Below, one piece after another: positions 16,900-26,255 of a stretch of DNA of 60,858 bases (its first letter is position 1; every line of letters begins with the position of its first letter). The position numbers and the translations under genes are program-made. The DNA is taken from contig PBLG01000003.1 of assembly GCA_002722315.1 (NCBI GenBank), forward strand, positions 1 through 60,858, written 5' to 3'. This stretch comes from Lysobacterales bacterium (GTDB taxonomy: Bacteria > Pseudomonadota > Gammaproteobacteria > Xanthomonadales > Wenzhouxiangellaceae). The notes beneath the pieces are model-generated. The model saw only the letters and a list, made by a program, of their open reading frames with translations, was not told the DNA's origin and searched no databases.

Positions 16900-18042
16900 T
16901 CAGCGAACGCCGACTCGTTGCGCGTCGCTGTCGGCGTAACCGCTCAGCTCGAGGTAGCCCCGCCCCAGCGTTCGCCCGTCGTCCGGATCGATCACGTCGA
17001 CCGCGCCTTCCCAGTAGCCCACCGTGGCGTACCAGCGCTGCGCGTCGAACGCCGGGCGCACTTCGAATGCCAGCCCTTCGCCCGGCAGCCTTACCCGCCA
17101 GGCAACCGGCCAGTCCACGCCCAGCCGATCCCGCCAGCGCCCGATCTCCTCGAACTCGAAATCGTCGCGCTCGAGCACCCGGTAACCGCCGTCGGCCTCG
17201 ACCAGCACGCCGGCCGAAAAGCGCGATGCATCGCCCGCCTCGGTGCGCAGCCGGTAGAGCATCAAGTCACGCCCGTCGTCGAGCTGCAGCGCGAACCAGT
17301 CCCAGCCGGCGATACCTTCGCCCAACTGGCTGGAACCCCATTCGCGGTCCAGCCACGCCGAGCCGGTGACCTCGGCGGCATTCCCGTCGAGCACCACGCG
17401 ACCGTCGGCGGCCATCCGCGTGATCGAGTAGTAGCGCGATGCGTTGCCCCGCTCCGGGCCCTTCCGGCTGTAGCCTGAATCGCCCTGGAGCACCACTGGC
17501 TTGCGCGGCGCGAGGTCGAGGTCCAGCGACGCGCCATCCATCTGTGCGCGCAGCCGCCAGCCCTCTTCGGTTCGCGTGACCGTCCAGTCGCGCAGCCACC
17601 ATTCATCGGCGGTCGCGCCCGCCAGGCCCAGTGCGTCGCGCGCGAATCGTTCCGCCGAGTTGAATCGCGCCCTGGCCACATCGCTGACCGCGAAATGGGC
17701 CATCCAGATCGCGTCGCTGGCAAAGTCCGAATCCGGTCGCTCGCCCGGCTCCACCGCGAACCGGAACAACGTGAACTGGAAACCGTAGCGCCGACCCGTT
17801 GCGTCGAACAGGTTGCCGGTGAAGTACCACCATTCGTTGCGAAACCCAGGGTGCATCGCGTGATCGGCCGGGAACACCAGGGGCTCCGGGCCGGTCACGC
17901 GCTTGAACGCATCCGGCGCGGCGTTCAGAAGCGCCGTCCCGCTGATGCCGGTCGCATCAGGCTCGCGCTGCTCGATCCGCTGCACCAGCCAGCCCACGGC
18001 CACCACCGCTATCAGAACCGCGATGACGATATCCCGCCTCAT
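16900..18042 (-). CDS. CrtC/AttH-like lipocalin-fold protein (predicted secreted hydrolase)
   Basis: A 380-residue protein with one N-terminal membrane anchor or uncleaved signal (about residues 5-22). The rest resembles the COG5621/AttH-CrtC family of twin lipocalin-like domains: HPGFRNEWWYFTGNL near residue 70, GYSRKGPERGNASRYYS, and SAWLDREWGSSQL. The start at 18042 overlaps the permease stop by four bases. ATPase, permease and this protein commonly occur together and are thought to act on lipophilic substrates in the envelope; the actual substrate is unknown. It converges on the integrase-like gene. Confidence 0.82.
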   Translation of the reverse strand: MRRDIVIAVLIAVVAVGWLVQRIEQREPDATGISGTALLNAAPDAFKRVTGPEPLVFPADHAMHPGFRNEWWYFTGNLFDATGRRYGFQFTLFRFAVEPGERPDSDFASDAIWMAHFAVSDVARARFNSAERFARDALGLAGATADEWWLRDWTVTRTEEGWRLRAQMDGASLDLDLAPRKPVVLQGDSGYSRKGPERGNASRYYSITRMAADGRVVLDGNAAEVTGSAWLDREWGSSQLGEGIAGWDWFALQLDDGRDLMLYRLRTEAGDASRFSAGVLVEADGGYRVLERDDFEFEEIGRWRDRLGVDWPVAWRVRLPGEGLAFEVRPAFDAQRWYATVGYWEGAVDVIDPDDGRTLGRGYLELSGYADSDAQRVGVR

Positions 18043-20477
18043 CGTCCCGCCCTGAGGTGTTCGATCATCGGTCGCCGCCCGATGCGCCAGGCCGGGTAAA
18101 GGCCGGTCAAGGTCCCCAGTACCAGCGCAACGGGCACCACCCACAACACAGGCTCGGCCGGCGGCAATCCGGCAGGCAGGCTCCAGCCGAAGGCCCGAGG
18201 CTGGATCAGCAGCGAGAGCGCGTAGTGAATCAGCACCGCCAGCGGCAGCGCGGTCGCCAGCGCCACCGCGGTCAAGCCGGCCGATTGCACCGTGACCAGG
18301 CCGAACAGGCGCGCCGGCGAGAGCCCGAGGGCGCGCAGCGTGGCATGCTCGCGCGAGCGCTCCAGACCCTGCGCCAGCAATGCACTGGTCAACGCGACCA
18401 GCGCAATCAGGCCCACAAGCATCGCCAGCGCCCATGACACCCGAAACGTTCGGTCGAACACCGCCAGGGACTCTCGCCGGATACCCGCCGGCGTAATCCA
18501 CTGTGCGACACCGCCCAGCGCCAGGCCCTCGATGCGTCGGCCGAGCTCGGCCGGCGTCATCCCGTCGGCCAGGTAAAGACCGACGCTGTCGACGGCGTGG
18601 TCGTCGAACCAGCGCCGATACAGGTCGCCGCTCACCGCCACGAAGCCCTGCTCGGAACTGTAGTCGCGAAACACCGCCGCGATCGGAACTCGCGCAGGGC
18701 CTTCGGGTGTAGGCAACTCGACGATATCGCCGATTGCCAGGCCCTGGCGGCGCGCCAACGGCTCGGACACCAGCACCGCGTCGCCGGCACTGAACTGCCT
18801 GTACGCCTCCGGCGCCTCGCCCAGCAATTCGAAGCCCGACCAGGCGCGCGCCGGGAGGTCGTAAGCGGTCAGGGTCGTGCCGTCGGCCAGGCGTGTTCGA
18901 CGCACCGAGGAGAACGCCTCCACGCCTTCCAGAGACGCGAGTCGATCGACCTGTTCGCGCGCCAGCGATCGGCTCTCCAGCGAAACGTACATGTCGGCCT
19001 GCAGGAGCCGGGTCACCCAGTCGCCGACGGCGGCACGAAAGCCGAGGATCATCATGCCCATGCCGATGGCCAGCGCCAGGGCAAGCGAGAGCGCCGCCAG
19101 CGCAGGCGAAAGGCGTCCCCGGGCGGTTTCCAGCAATCGCAGTGCGCGACCGGGCAAGGTCGTGGCGGTACGGCGGGCCAATCCCCGCACCAGGCCGAAG
19201 CCGATCATCGGAATTGCCACGATCACGCCGGCCAGCACCAGGAACAGCCCACCCAGCGCAGCGACCAGCCGAGCGTCCAGCGCAACCCAGGCCGCACCCG
19301 AAGTCACCAGCAAGACGGTAAGTGCCAGCACCTTGCGCGCCGGCAGCACATGCACGACGAACGAGCGTACCAGGCGCCCGGGCGGGATCTGCAGCGCCTC
19401 GCGCATCACCGGCACGGTCACTGCCACCGCGGCGGCCAGCGCGGCCAGCCAGATCCCGGCGTAAAGCCAGGGCGTCGGGTTGGTGGCTGCCGGCGGCAAT
19501 TGGCCGTAAACCTCTGCCACGGGCGCGGCGATCAGGCGCAGCAGCTGGTCCGACAGGACCGTGCTGGCGACCAGGCCGGCCAGCGCGCCGAAGGCCGCAA
19601 TCACCAGCACTTCGCCGATCAGCAGGCGCGCCAGCCGGCCATGGGTCATCCCCAGCGCGCGTAGAAGACCGAAGGTTCGGCGTCGCTGCACCATGAGGAA
19701 ACTCAGCACGCTGTAGACCACGAACAGGCCGGTGGCCAGCGCCAGCAGGCTCATGGCCGTCAGGTTGGCGCGCATCCCGGCGGTCAGCTGGCGGGCCGAA
19801 GCGCGCTGACCGGAGGCCGTGACCAGCAGCAGTTCGTCGCCCAGGTTAGCCCGCAGCCAGGCCTCGGATTCGGGCGGGGCCAGCAGTTCGGAAACCCAGC
19901 CGCGCTCGTCGAGCATCGCCTGGGCCCGGGAAATATCCATCAACAGGCGCCGGTCCAGGCCCGGTCGGCCGCGTATCACGGCCGTCACGCGCACCTGCCG
20001 GCCGGATTCGTCGAGGGTCAGGACCGAATCGAGGCCGCTGTCCAGCAGCTCCAGCGTCGAGGCGCTCACGACCGCCGAAGGAATGCCGCCGGATTCGTTG
20101 AACAACGCAGTCGACAATCCCGTTCCGTCGGCGCCGGTAAGCGTGCGGATGCCGCTGAACGGGTCGACGCCGACCACTTCCAGGCGCTGCCCGTCGCTGC
20201 GCACCGCCGCGCGGAGCACCGGAACGAAATCCGGCGCGCCGGGCTGGCGCACCAGCCGGGCGTAGGTGTCGACGTCGAGCCGACCGGACGGATGCCGGAC
20301 GACCAGGGCCTGCTCGCCGACCAGCTCGGCCGAGACCGCGTCCAGCGACTCCACCAGTGCGCCGCGCAGCAGCGCAACGCCGGTGACCACGGCCACGCCC
20401 GCGGCGATGCCGATCAGCGCAAGCAGGACCTGGGCCGGGTGACGATAGAAAAAGGCGCGCGACAGCCGTGCCAGCAT
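18039..20477 (-). CDS. ABC transporter permease with duplicated FtsX domains
   Basis: An 812-residue inner-membrane permease of the MacB/FtsX superfamily. It has an N-terminal helix (about 18-40), a periplasmic region, then three helices near 255-360; a middle set near 420-510 is followed by a second periplasmic region and three final helices near 690-800. Sequence LLRALGMTHGRLARLLIGE and its repeat TLRALGLSPARLFGLVTVQ mark the two coupling segments that contact the ATPase. The ATG at 20477 overlaps the ATPase stop. It probably transports or extracts a lipid-like molecule with its two neighbours. Confidence 0.86.
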   Translation of the reverse strand: MLARLSRAFFYRHPAQVLLALIGIAAGVAVVTGVALLRGALVESLDAVSAELVGEQALVVRHPSGRLDVDTYARLVRQPGAPDFVPVLRAAVRSDGQRLEVVGVDPFSGIRTLTGADGTGLSTALFNESGGIPSAVVSASTLELLDSGLDSVLTLDESGRQVRVTAVIRGRPGLDRRLLMDISRAQAMLDERGWVSELLAPPESEAWLRANLGDELLLVTASGQRASARQLTAGMRANLTAMSLLALATGLFVVYSVLSFLMVQRRRTFGLLRALGMTHGRLARLLIGEVLVIAAFGALAGLVASTVLSDQLLRLIAAPVAEVYGQLPPAATNPTPWLYAGIWLAALAAAVAVTVPVMREALQIPPGRLVRSFVVHVLPARKVLALTVLLVTSGAAWVALDARLVAALGGLFLVLAGVIVAIPMIGFGLVRGLARRTATTLPGRALRLLETARGRLSPALAALSLALALAIGMGMMILGFRAAVGDWVTRLLQADMYVSLESRSLAREQVDRLASLEGVEAFSSVRRTRLADGTTLTAYDLPARAWSGFELLGEAPEAYRQFSAGDAVLVSEPLARRQGLAIGDIVELPTPEGPARVPIAAVFRDYSSEQGFVAVSGDLYRRWFDDHAVDSVGLYLADGMTPAELGRRIEGLALGGVAQWITPAGIRRESLAVFDRTFRVSWALAMLVGLIALVALTSALLAQGLERSREHATLRALGLSPARLFGLVTVQSAGLTAVALATALPLAVLIHYALSLLIQPRAFGWSLPAGLPPAEPVLWVVPVALVLGTLTGLYPAWRIGRRPMIEHLRAGR

Positions 20478-21208
20478 CAGGTCGCCTCCAGCTTCCCCGC
20501 CCGGAGCCGGACGCGGCGGTCGCATCGGGCCGCCGCCGTTTCGCTGTGGGTCACCAGCACCAGGGCGCAACCGCGGGCGTCGACGCTTTGCGACAGCACC
20601 TGCATGACCTGCTCCGCGCTGGCCTGGTCGAGGCTGCCGGTGGGCTCGTCGGCCAGCACAAGGGAAGGTTGGTGAATCAGCGCGCGGGCAATCGCGACGC
20701 GTTGCTGCTGGCCGCCCGAGAGCTGGTCCGGACGGCGCCCCAGCAACTCGTCGATGCCCAGTTCGGCGGCCAGGCGCCGGATGTCGTCGACCGAGGCCGG
20801 CCTGCCGGTCAACCATCCGACCAGCTCGATGTTCTCGCCCGCGCTCAGCGATTCGATCAGGTTGTAATCCTGGAACACCAGGCCGATATGGCGGGCGCGA
20901 AAGCGAGTGCGCTCCGGCTCGGCCAGCCGATTGACGTGCTCGCCCAGCAGCTCCATGGTGCCGGCGTCGGGCAGGTCCATGCCGGCGGCCAGGTGCAGAA
21001 ACGTCGACTTGCCAGAACCCGACTCGCCGGTGATCGCCAGCTTCTCGCCGGCCGAGACCTCCAGGTCGACCGAGTCGAGCACGCGAATGTCCTGGTTTCC
21101 ATCGTGATAGGTTCGCGTCACGCCGCGCGCGCGAAGCACAGGCTGCCGCTCATCACGGCAATCGTCGCGATTATCATCATGACAAACGTCATCACAGTCG
21201 TCAGCCAT
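20477..21208 (-). CDS. ABC transporter ATP-binding protein (LolD/MacB type)
   Basis: Cytoplasmic ATPase of 243 residues pairing with the FtsX-type permease. All ABC motifs are present: Walker [10 protein letters not shown] (about residue 61), Q-loop FQDYNL, signature LSGGQQQR, Walker B LVLADEPT and H-loop THS. Oddly, the first 23 residues before [12 protein letters not shown] are almost entirely Asp, Cys, Arg and His, which is not a family feature and resembles translated repeat DNA. Translation could begin at ATG 21208, with GGCGGAAG upstream, or at the GTG encoding Val24. It overlaps the DUF3429 gene by eight bases. Confidence 0.88.
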   Translation of the reverse strand: MADDCDDVCHDDNRDDCRDERQPVLRARGVTRTYHDGNQDIRVLDSVDLEVSAGEKLAITGESGSGKSTFLHLAAGMDLPDAGTMELLGEHVNRLAEPERTRFRARHIGLVFQDYNLIESLSAGENIELVGWLTGRPASVDDIRRLAAELGIDELLGRRPDQLSGGQQQRVAIARALIHQPSLVLADEPTGSLDQASAEQVMQVLSQSVDARGCALVLVTHSETAAARCDRRVRLRAGKLEAT

Positions 21209-21632
21209 TCGCGCTTCCGCCCATCGCGGCCACCAGCAGCAGTGCGATCGCGATGCCGCTCAACATCAGCCGCAGGCGACGATACCAGCCCGGATGGCCG
21301 GTGAGCACCCAGCGCCATTCCGCGGCCAGGTGCAGCGCGAACATCAGCGCCAGCCAGCCGGCCGCGGCGCTCAGCGGCATGAGCAGCGCCGGAAGCGCCG
21401 CGAGCAGCAGAAGGTTGCTGGCAATCAGCGACGCCGGCGCATCGGCGGGCCGCTCCAGCGCGCCGGCCCAGAGGCTACCAGCGAGAAACGCCAGTATCGC
21501 GACGGCGTAACCGATCAGCAGCTGCTGCACCGATTCCGGTGCACCGATCACGGCCGTGACGGCCAGCGCCGCAAACGGGATGAGTCCTGCCCAGCCCAGC
21601 ATCCGTGCGGTTTTCTGCCTGTTTTCGATCAT
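21201..21632 (-). CDS. DUF3429 family membrane protein
   Basis: A 143-residue protein with about five hydrophobic helices covering most of its length. The opening LGWAGLIPFAALAVTAVIG and the GYAVAILAFLAGSLWAG stretch are typical of DUF3429, a family of unknown function. The start at 21632 is supported by a strong AAGGAG six bases upstream; an upstream extension would read through the mnmG terminator and is rejected. It overlaps the ABC ATPase gene and heads the operon with the permease and CrtC-like protein. Confidence 0.82.
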   Translation of the reverse strand: MIENRQKTARMLGWAGLIPFAALAVTAVIGAPESVQQLLIGYAVAILAFLAGSLWAGALERPADAPASLIASNLLLLAALPALLMPLSAAAGWLALMFALHLAAEWRWVLTGHPGWYRRLRLMLSGIAIALLLVAAMGGSANG

Positions 21633-21761
21633 TGCATTCTCCTTGCCGACGATTTCATTACCCGCGGTCAGATGGGAAACCGGGGAATCGTTCGAAGAAC
21701 CTTCACTATACCCTCGGCCTCGCCGTATCCAGTGCAGGCGAGCGGCACGGTCGGCGGAGGC

Positions 21762-21794
21762 AAAAAAAACCCCGGCCGGGAGCCGTGGCCGGGG
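21762..21794 (-). terminator. Rho-independent terminator after mnmG
   Basis: On the minus strand a perfect eight-pair stem CCCCGGCC/GGCCGGGG (21794-21787 with 21777-21770) is followed by eight T (21769-21762). It lies 128 bp past the mnmG stop and ahead of the DUF3429 gene. Confidence 0.9.
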
Positions 21795-21921
21795 TGATAA
21801 CAATGCATCGATAGCGGACGGGAGGGAGCCAGAACCGAGAGGTAACCGCTACCGACAGTCGCAGTATCTTCGTCTACCGTGAATCGCGGGTGAATGAGTC
21901 AGAACCGTGCCGGAACGGCGG

Positions 21922-23802
21922 TCATGCGGCCGAGCGGGCGCGCTTGAGCCAGACCAGCAGCTGCGAAATCGCCGCTGGCGTCATACCCGGAATCCGGCCG
22001 GCCTGACCCACGGTAGCCGGCCGCTGGCGCTGGAGTTTTTCCAGCACCTCGGCCGACAGTCCGCGCACGCAGCCGAAGTCGAAATCTTCGGGAATCGGCA
22101 TTTCCTCGGCGCCCCGGGCCCGCTCGATCTCCTCGTGCTGGCGGTCCAGGTAACCTGCGTAACGAATGGTCGTCTCGACCTGTTCGGCGACGTCCGGGCG
22201 ATCCACGCCCGGCCCGAGTTGCGGAATGGTCATCAACGCCGCGTAACCGATGCCCGGTCGCTTGAGCAGGTCGGCGGCGCTGACGTCCTTGTTCATCGGG
22301 GTGGCCAGGCGCGTTTCAAGCTGGCGCGCGAGCTCGCTTTCCCGCCCCACGCGCAGCTTCTCCAGCCGCCGGACTTCGTCATCCACGGCATCGCGACGCG
22401 CCGTGAAAGCCGCGTGGCGCGCGGCGTCGACCAGCCCCAGTTGGCGACCCGTTTCGGTCAACCGCAGGTCGGCGTTGTCCTCGCGCAGCATCAGTCGGTA
22501 TTCGGCGCGACTTGTGAACATGCGATAGGGCTCGGCCGTTCCGCGCGTGATCAGGTCGTCGATCATCACCCCGATATAGGCCGCGGAGCGCTCGGGCTGC
22601 CAGGCCGGCTGACCGGCGACGGCGCGCGCGGCGTTGAGCCCGGCAACCAGTCCCTGGGCGCCGGCTTCTTCGTAGCCCGTGGTGCCGTTGATCTGGCCGG
22701 CCAGGAAAAGCCGTTGAAGCACCCGGGATTCCAGCCCCGGCTTGAGATCGCGCGGGTCGAGAAAGTCGTACTCGATGGCATAGCCCGGGCGGGTGATGCG
22801 CACGTTTTCGAGCCCGGGGATGGTGCGCACGAACGCCAGCTGAACGTCGAAAGGCAGGCTGGTCGAAATCCCGTTGGGATACCACTCGTTGAGGTCCAGG
22901 CCCTCCGGCTCGAGGAAGATCTGGTGCGAATCCCTGTCGGCAAAACGCACGATCTTGTCCTCGATCGAGGGACAGTAGCGCGGCCCGACACCCTCGATGG
23001 CGCCCGAGTACATCGGTGAGCGATCCAGGGCGCCGCGGATGATGTCGTGGGTGGCCGGCCGGGTGCGGGTGATGAAGCACGAGCGCTGCGCCGGATGGTC
23101 TTCGAGCGAGCCGAGAAACGAGAACACCGGCCGCGGATCGTCGCCGGGCTGCTCTTCGAGCCGCGAGAAGTCGATGCTGCGTCCGTCCAGGCGCGGCGGC
23201 GTGCCGGTCTTGAGTCGCGCCACGTTGAGCGGCAGCGCGCGCAGTCGCTCGGCCAGCGCATTGGCCGGCGCATCGCCGGCGCGCCCGCCCGACGAGCGGA
23301 CCTCGCCCATGTGGATGACCCCGCCAAGGAACGTGCCGGTGGTCAGCACGACCGCGCCGGCATGGAAGTCCAGGCCGAGACCTGTACGGCATCCGACTAC
23401 CCGGTCGCCCTCGACCACCAGGTCGTCCACGCTTGCCTGGAAAACCGTCAGGCCGGGTTGCTGTTCCACCGTGCGACGGATCGCCGAGCGGTAGAGGTTG
23501 CGGTCGCACTGGGCTCGCGTGGCGCGCACGGCCGGCCCCTTGCTGGCGTTGAGTCGACGCCACTGGATGCCGGCGGCGTCGGCGGCAATCGCCATGGCAC
23601 CGCCGAGGGCATCGATTTCCTTGACCAGGTGACCCTTGCCGATGCCGCCGATCGCGGGATTGCAGCTCATCTGGCCGATTGTTTCGATGTTGTGTGTAAT
23701 CAACAGCGTGTCGGCACCGCACCGGGCGGCAGCCAGCGCCGCCTCGGTGCCGGCATGGCCGCCGCCGATCACGATGACATCGAAGTTTTCCGGATAACGC
23801 AT
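21922..23802 (-). CDS. mnmG: tRNA uridine 5-carboxymethylaminomethyl modification enzyme MnmG (GidA)
   Basis: FAD-dependent subunit that, with MnmE, modifies the wobble uridine of several tRNAs. The 626-residue length matches the family (about 629). The FAD-binding Rossmann motif [20 protein letters not shown] is at the N terminus, with [23 protein letters not shown], the TGTFLGG loop, the RYCPSIEDK segment and [16 protein letters not shown]. The ATG at 23802 precedes [14 protein letters not shown]; an upstream in-frame ATG adds nine residues without support. The usual partners rsmG and parAB do not follow it here; a terminator does. Confidence 0.97.
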   Translation of the reverse strand: MRYPENFDVIVIGGGHAGTEAALAAARCGADTLLITHNIETIGQMSCNPAIGGIGKGHLVKEIDALGGAMAIAADAAGIQWRRLNASKGPAVRATRAQCDRNLYRSAIRRTVEQQPGLTVFQASVDDLVVEGDRVVGCRTGLGLDFHAGAVVLTTGTFLGGVIHMGEVRSSGGRAGDAPANALAERLRALPLNVARLKTGTPPRLDGRSIDFSRLEEQPGDDPRPVFSFLGSLEDHPAQRSCFITRTRPATHDIIRGALDRSPMYSGAIEGVGPRYCPSIEDKIVRFADRDSHQIFLEPEGLDLNEWYPNGISTSLPFDVQLAFVRTIPGLENVRITRPGYAIEYDFLDPRDLKPGLESRVLQRLFLAGQINGTTGYEEAGAQGLVAGLNAARAVAGQPAWQPERSAAYIGVMIDDLITRGTAEPYRMFTSRAEYRLMLREDNADLRLTETGRQLGLVDAARHAAFTARRDAVDDEVRRLEKLRVGRESELARQLETRLATPMNKDVSAADLLKRPGIGYAALMTIPQLGPGVDRPDVAEQVETTIRYAGYLDRQHEEIERARGAEEMPIPEDFDFGCVRGLSAEVLEKLQRQRPATVGQAGRIPGMTPAAISQLLVWLKRARSAA

Positions 23803-23960
23803 GCCCACCTGCCGGGCGCGACGGCCCAAGGTACTGAAATCAATTCATTATTTTACACCCTGGCGCACGCCCCACGACAAGCGCAAGTGCGTGAAAAGCA
23901 CGCGCATGTAAATCGTCTCGCGCGCGCGGCGCGGCCGTGCAGTTGCAGGGTGGACCCGAC

Positions 23961-25214
23961 TCAGCCGCGACGGTCGCCGCGGCGGTCGCGACCATTTCGG
24001 CCCGAACGATCATTGCCGGAGCGCTGGCGCATCAGGTCACGCCGCGAAGGCGGCGCCGACGATGCACGGCTCCGGGGGTCGGGCCGACCGACGTCGCGCG
24101 ACGGCCGTGGCGGCGACGCCGCGCGATGATCAGGCCTCTGCGGCGGCGCGCCCGAGCTGCGGGTAGAGCGGTTCAGAAGACTGCCGCGAGCCGGGTCGGC
24201 GTCGCGGCGAATGACCGGGGCCGACTCTCGGCCCGAGCGGCGTTCAGCGCGACCCCAATCGACGGCCGGTGCACGCCGGATGTTCTGCGCGCCGCCGATG
24301 CGATTGCCATCGTCAATACGGTCGCGGCGAAGCGAGTCGCGACCCCGCGCGTCGTCCGGCGCGCGATTCCGGGAATTCACGATCACGCGCCCGCGCAGAC
24401 CCTCGATCGGGATGCCGCGGTGACCCTCGGAGGCCGATGATGCCCCACCGTCCCGGCGGATGCGGTCGCGGTCGATCGTGCGCCGGTCCGGGCGCCGCTC
24501 CGAGCGGATGTCGGGGGCGCGACGCTGGACGCTTCGATCGGGCGCCACTGCCCTGCGCTGCAGCGCCCGCGAGTTCCCGGCGCTTTGCTGCCGCAGGATA
24601 TCGGCCCGCGACTGCGGGCGAGCACCAGCGTCGCGGTAGCCGCCGCGGCTGTCGTACAGGCCGCCGCCGGGGCGGCCGGCAATCCGGTCTCGCCCCAGGA
24701 GGTCTCGGCGGGAGGCGTAGGAATCGCCGTGCTGCAAGGCTTCGAGGCGGCTATCGATATGGCGGATCCTGTGCCGATCGCGACGGTAATGCACGCCGTG
24801 GTAGTAGGGGTCGTAGCCGGAGAAGAAGCCGAACGTATAAGCCGGATAACGGTACCCGTGGCCGTACCACGGGTAGCCGAAGCCGAATGCCAGCGAGCCG
24901 TGCCATCGCGACGGGCGGTAATGGCCGAGCGCCCAGCCCGGGTAGGGGTAATAGAGCGGCTCGTTGTAGCCCACGTAGACCGAATAGGGGTGATAGAACT
25001 GGCTGAAATAGAAATAGTCGATCGACCAGTAGGGATAGACCACCGGGTTCACCGGGCCGTAGCCGACGCGCGAGTAGCCGGCCGAACGACCATACACGCC
25101 GGAATCTTCGTAGTAGACGCCGGAGTCGGGATAGTAGGACTGGTAATAGGTCGAACACCCGCCCAGCACCAGCGTTGCCATGGCCAGTATCGCGAGGCGT
25201 AAACCGGATTTCAT
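23961..25214 (-). CDS. Lipoprotein with Tyr/Gly-rich front half and Arg-rich tail
   Basis: A 417-residue predicted lipoprotein. The signal ends in a lipobox VLGGC with Cys at residue 20. Residues about 21-170 are dominated by Tyr, Gly, Pro and His (many YY, GY and PY pairs). From about 175 to the end the protein is rich in Arg, Asp, Ser and Ala with RRD and DRR patterns and is probably disordered and strongly basic. I do not recognise a functional domain. The start at 25214 gives the best signal peptide; a second ATG at 25247 is possible. Neighbouring genes give no hint of function. Confidence 0.72.
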   Translation of the reverse strand: MKSGLRLAILAMATLVLGGCSTYYQSYYPDSGVYYEDSGVYGRSAGYSRVGYGPVNPVVYPYWSIDYFYFSQFYHPYSVYVGYNEPLYYPYPGWALGHYRPSRWHGSLAFGFGYPWYGHGYRYPAYTFGFFSGYDPYYHGVHYRRDRHRIRHIDSRLEALQHGDSYASRRDLLGRDRIAGRPGGGLYDSRGGYRDAGARPQSRADILRQQSAGNSRALQRRAVAPDRSVQRRAPDIRSERRPDRRTIDRDRIRRDGGASSASEGHRGIPIEGLRGRVIVNSRNRAPDDARGRDSLRRDRIDDGNRIGGAQNIRRAPAVDWGRAERRSGRESAPVIRRDADPARGSLLNRSTRSSGAPPQRPDHRAASPPRPSRDVGRPDPRSRASSAPPSRRDLMRQRSGNDRSGRNGRDRRGDRRG

Positions 25215-25316
25215 CGTTGCGCTCTTCTTAACGGTTCTCTGGTTCATACCGTGACACTAGCACACGCCGATAAATGGAAACTGAACCGGTGCCCCCAGGA
25301 GGGTACACTTCGGCCC

Positions 25317-26222
25317 ATGCCGAATGCCGAAAAGCCCCCCGTCCACCTGATCGACGCGAGCATCTACATCTTTCGCGCCTGGTACTCGATGCCCGAAGAC
25401 TTCGCCGATCCGCAGGGCCGCCCGACCAACGCGGTCTACGGCTTCGCCCGCTTCCTGTGCGAATTCCTCGAACACACCCGAAGCCGACACGTCGCGGTGG
25501 CGTTCGACGAATCGCTGTCGAAGTCGTTCCGCAACGAAATCTACCCCGACTACAAGGCCAACCGGGAGCCGGCACCTGCCGACCTCGAGCGCCAGTTCAA
25601 GTGGTGCAAGGATCTGGCCGGGTGCCTGGGGCTGCCGCTTTACGTGCACAGCCGCTTCGAGGCCGACGACCTGATTGCCGCACTCTCCCGCTACTGGCGC
25701 GGGCGCGGGCACGCCGTGGCGGTGGTGACGGGCGACAAGGACCTGGCGCAGCTGCTTGCCGGGCCCGACGACAGCTGGTGGGACTTCGCCCGGCGAAACC
25801 GCCTCGACGAGGCCGGCATACGACTCAAGTTCGGCGTCCGTCCAGACCAGATCGCCGACTTCCTGGCGCTTACCGGCGATCCCGTGGACAACATCCCCGG
25901 CGTCCCGGGCGTCGGACCGAAGACGGCGGCGTCTCTACTGGCGCACTTCGGCACCATCGACGCGTTGTTCGAGCGCATCGACGAGCTGGCGTTCCTGAAG
26001 ATTCGCGGCGCCAAGGCCATGGGCGCGCGCCTGCGGCAGCACGAGCCCACGGTTCGCCTCTCCCGCCGGCTCACCGGGCTGGAAACGCCGATTGCCGAAA
26101 TCGAGAGCGCAACGCACGACGGCATCGGCGCGGCAAATCCCGACGGGCTGGATGTGCTGCTGGACACCCTCGGATTCGGCCGGACCCTGCGCCAGCGCCT
26201 CCATCGACTGGGAAACACCTGA
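25317..26222 (+). CDS. 5'-3' exonuclease, flap-endonuclease family (Xni/PolA N-domain type)
   Basis: A 301-residue stand-alone relative of the 5' nuclease domain of DNA polymerase I. Metal-binding acidic clusters are visible: HLIDASIYIFRAW near the start, VAFDESLSKSFRN, FEADDLIAAL, and TGDKDLAQLL. The helix-hairpin-helix GDPVDNIPGVPGVGPKTAASLL is present (residues near 180-200). It likely removes RNA primers or flaps. The ATG at 25317 has AGGAGGG at 25297-25303, unusually far upstream (13 bases). E. coli ExoIX (Xni) is shorter and lacks some residues; this one looks more like active PolA-type domains. Confidence 0.86.
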   Translation: MPNAEKPPVHLIDASIYIFRAWYSMPEDFADPQGRPTNAVYGFARFLCEFLEHTRSRHVAVAFDESLSKSFRNEIYPDYKANREPAPADLERQFKWCKDLAGCLGLPLYVHSRFEADDLIAALSRYWRGRGHAVAVVTGDKDLAQLLAGPDDSWWDFARRNRLDEAGIRLKFGVRPDQIADFLALTGDPVDNIPGVPGVGPKTAASLLAHFGTIDALFERIDELAFLKIRGAKAMGARLRQHEPTVRLSRRLTGLETPIAEIESATHDGIGAANPDGLDVLLDTLGFGRTLRQRLHRLGNT

Positions 26223-26255
26223 CGCTGCCCGATCATCAGCGTCGGTCGCGTGCTC

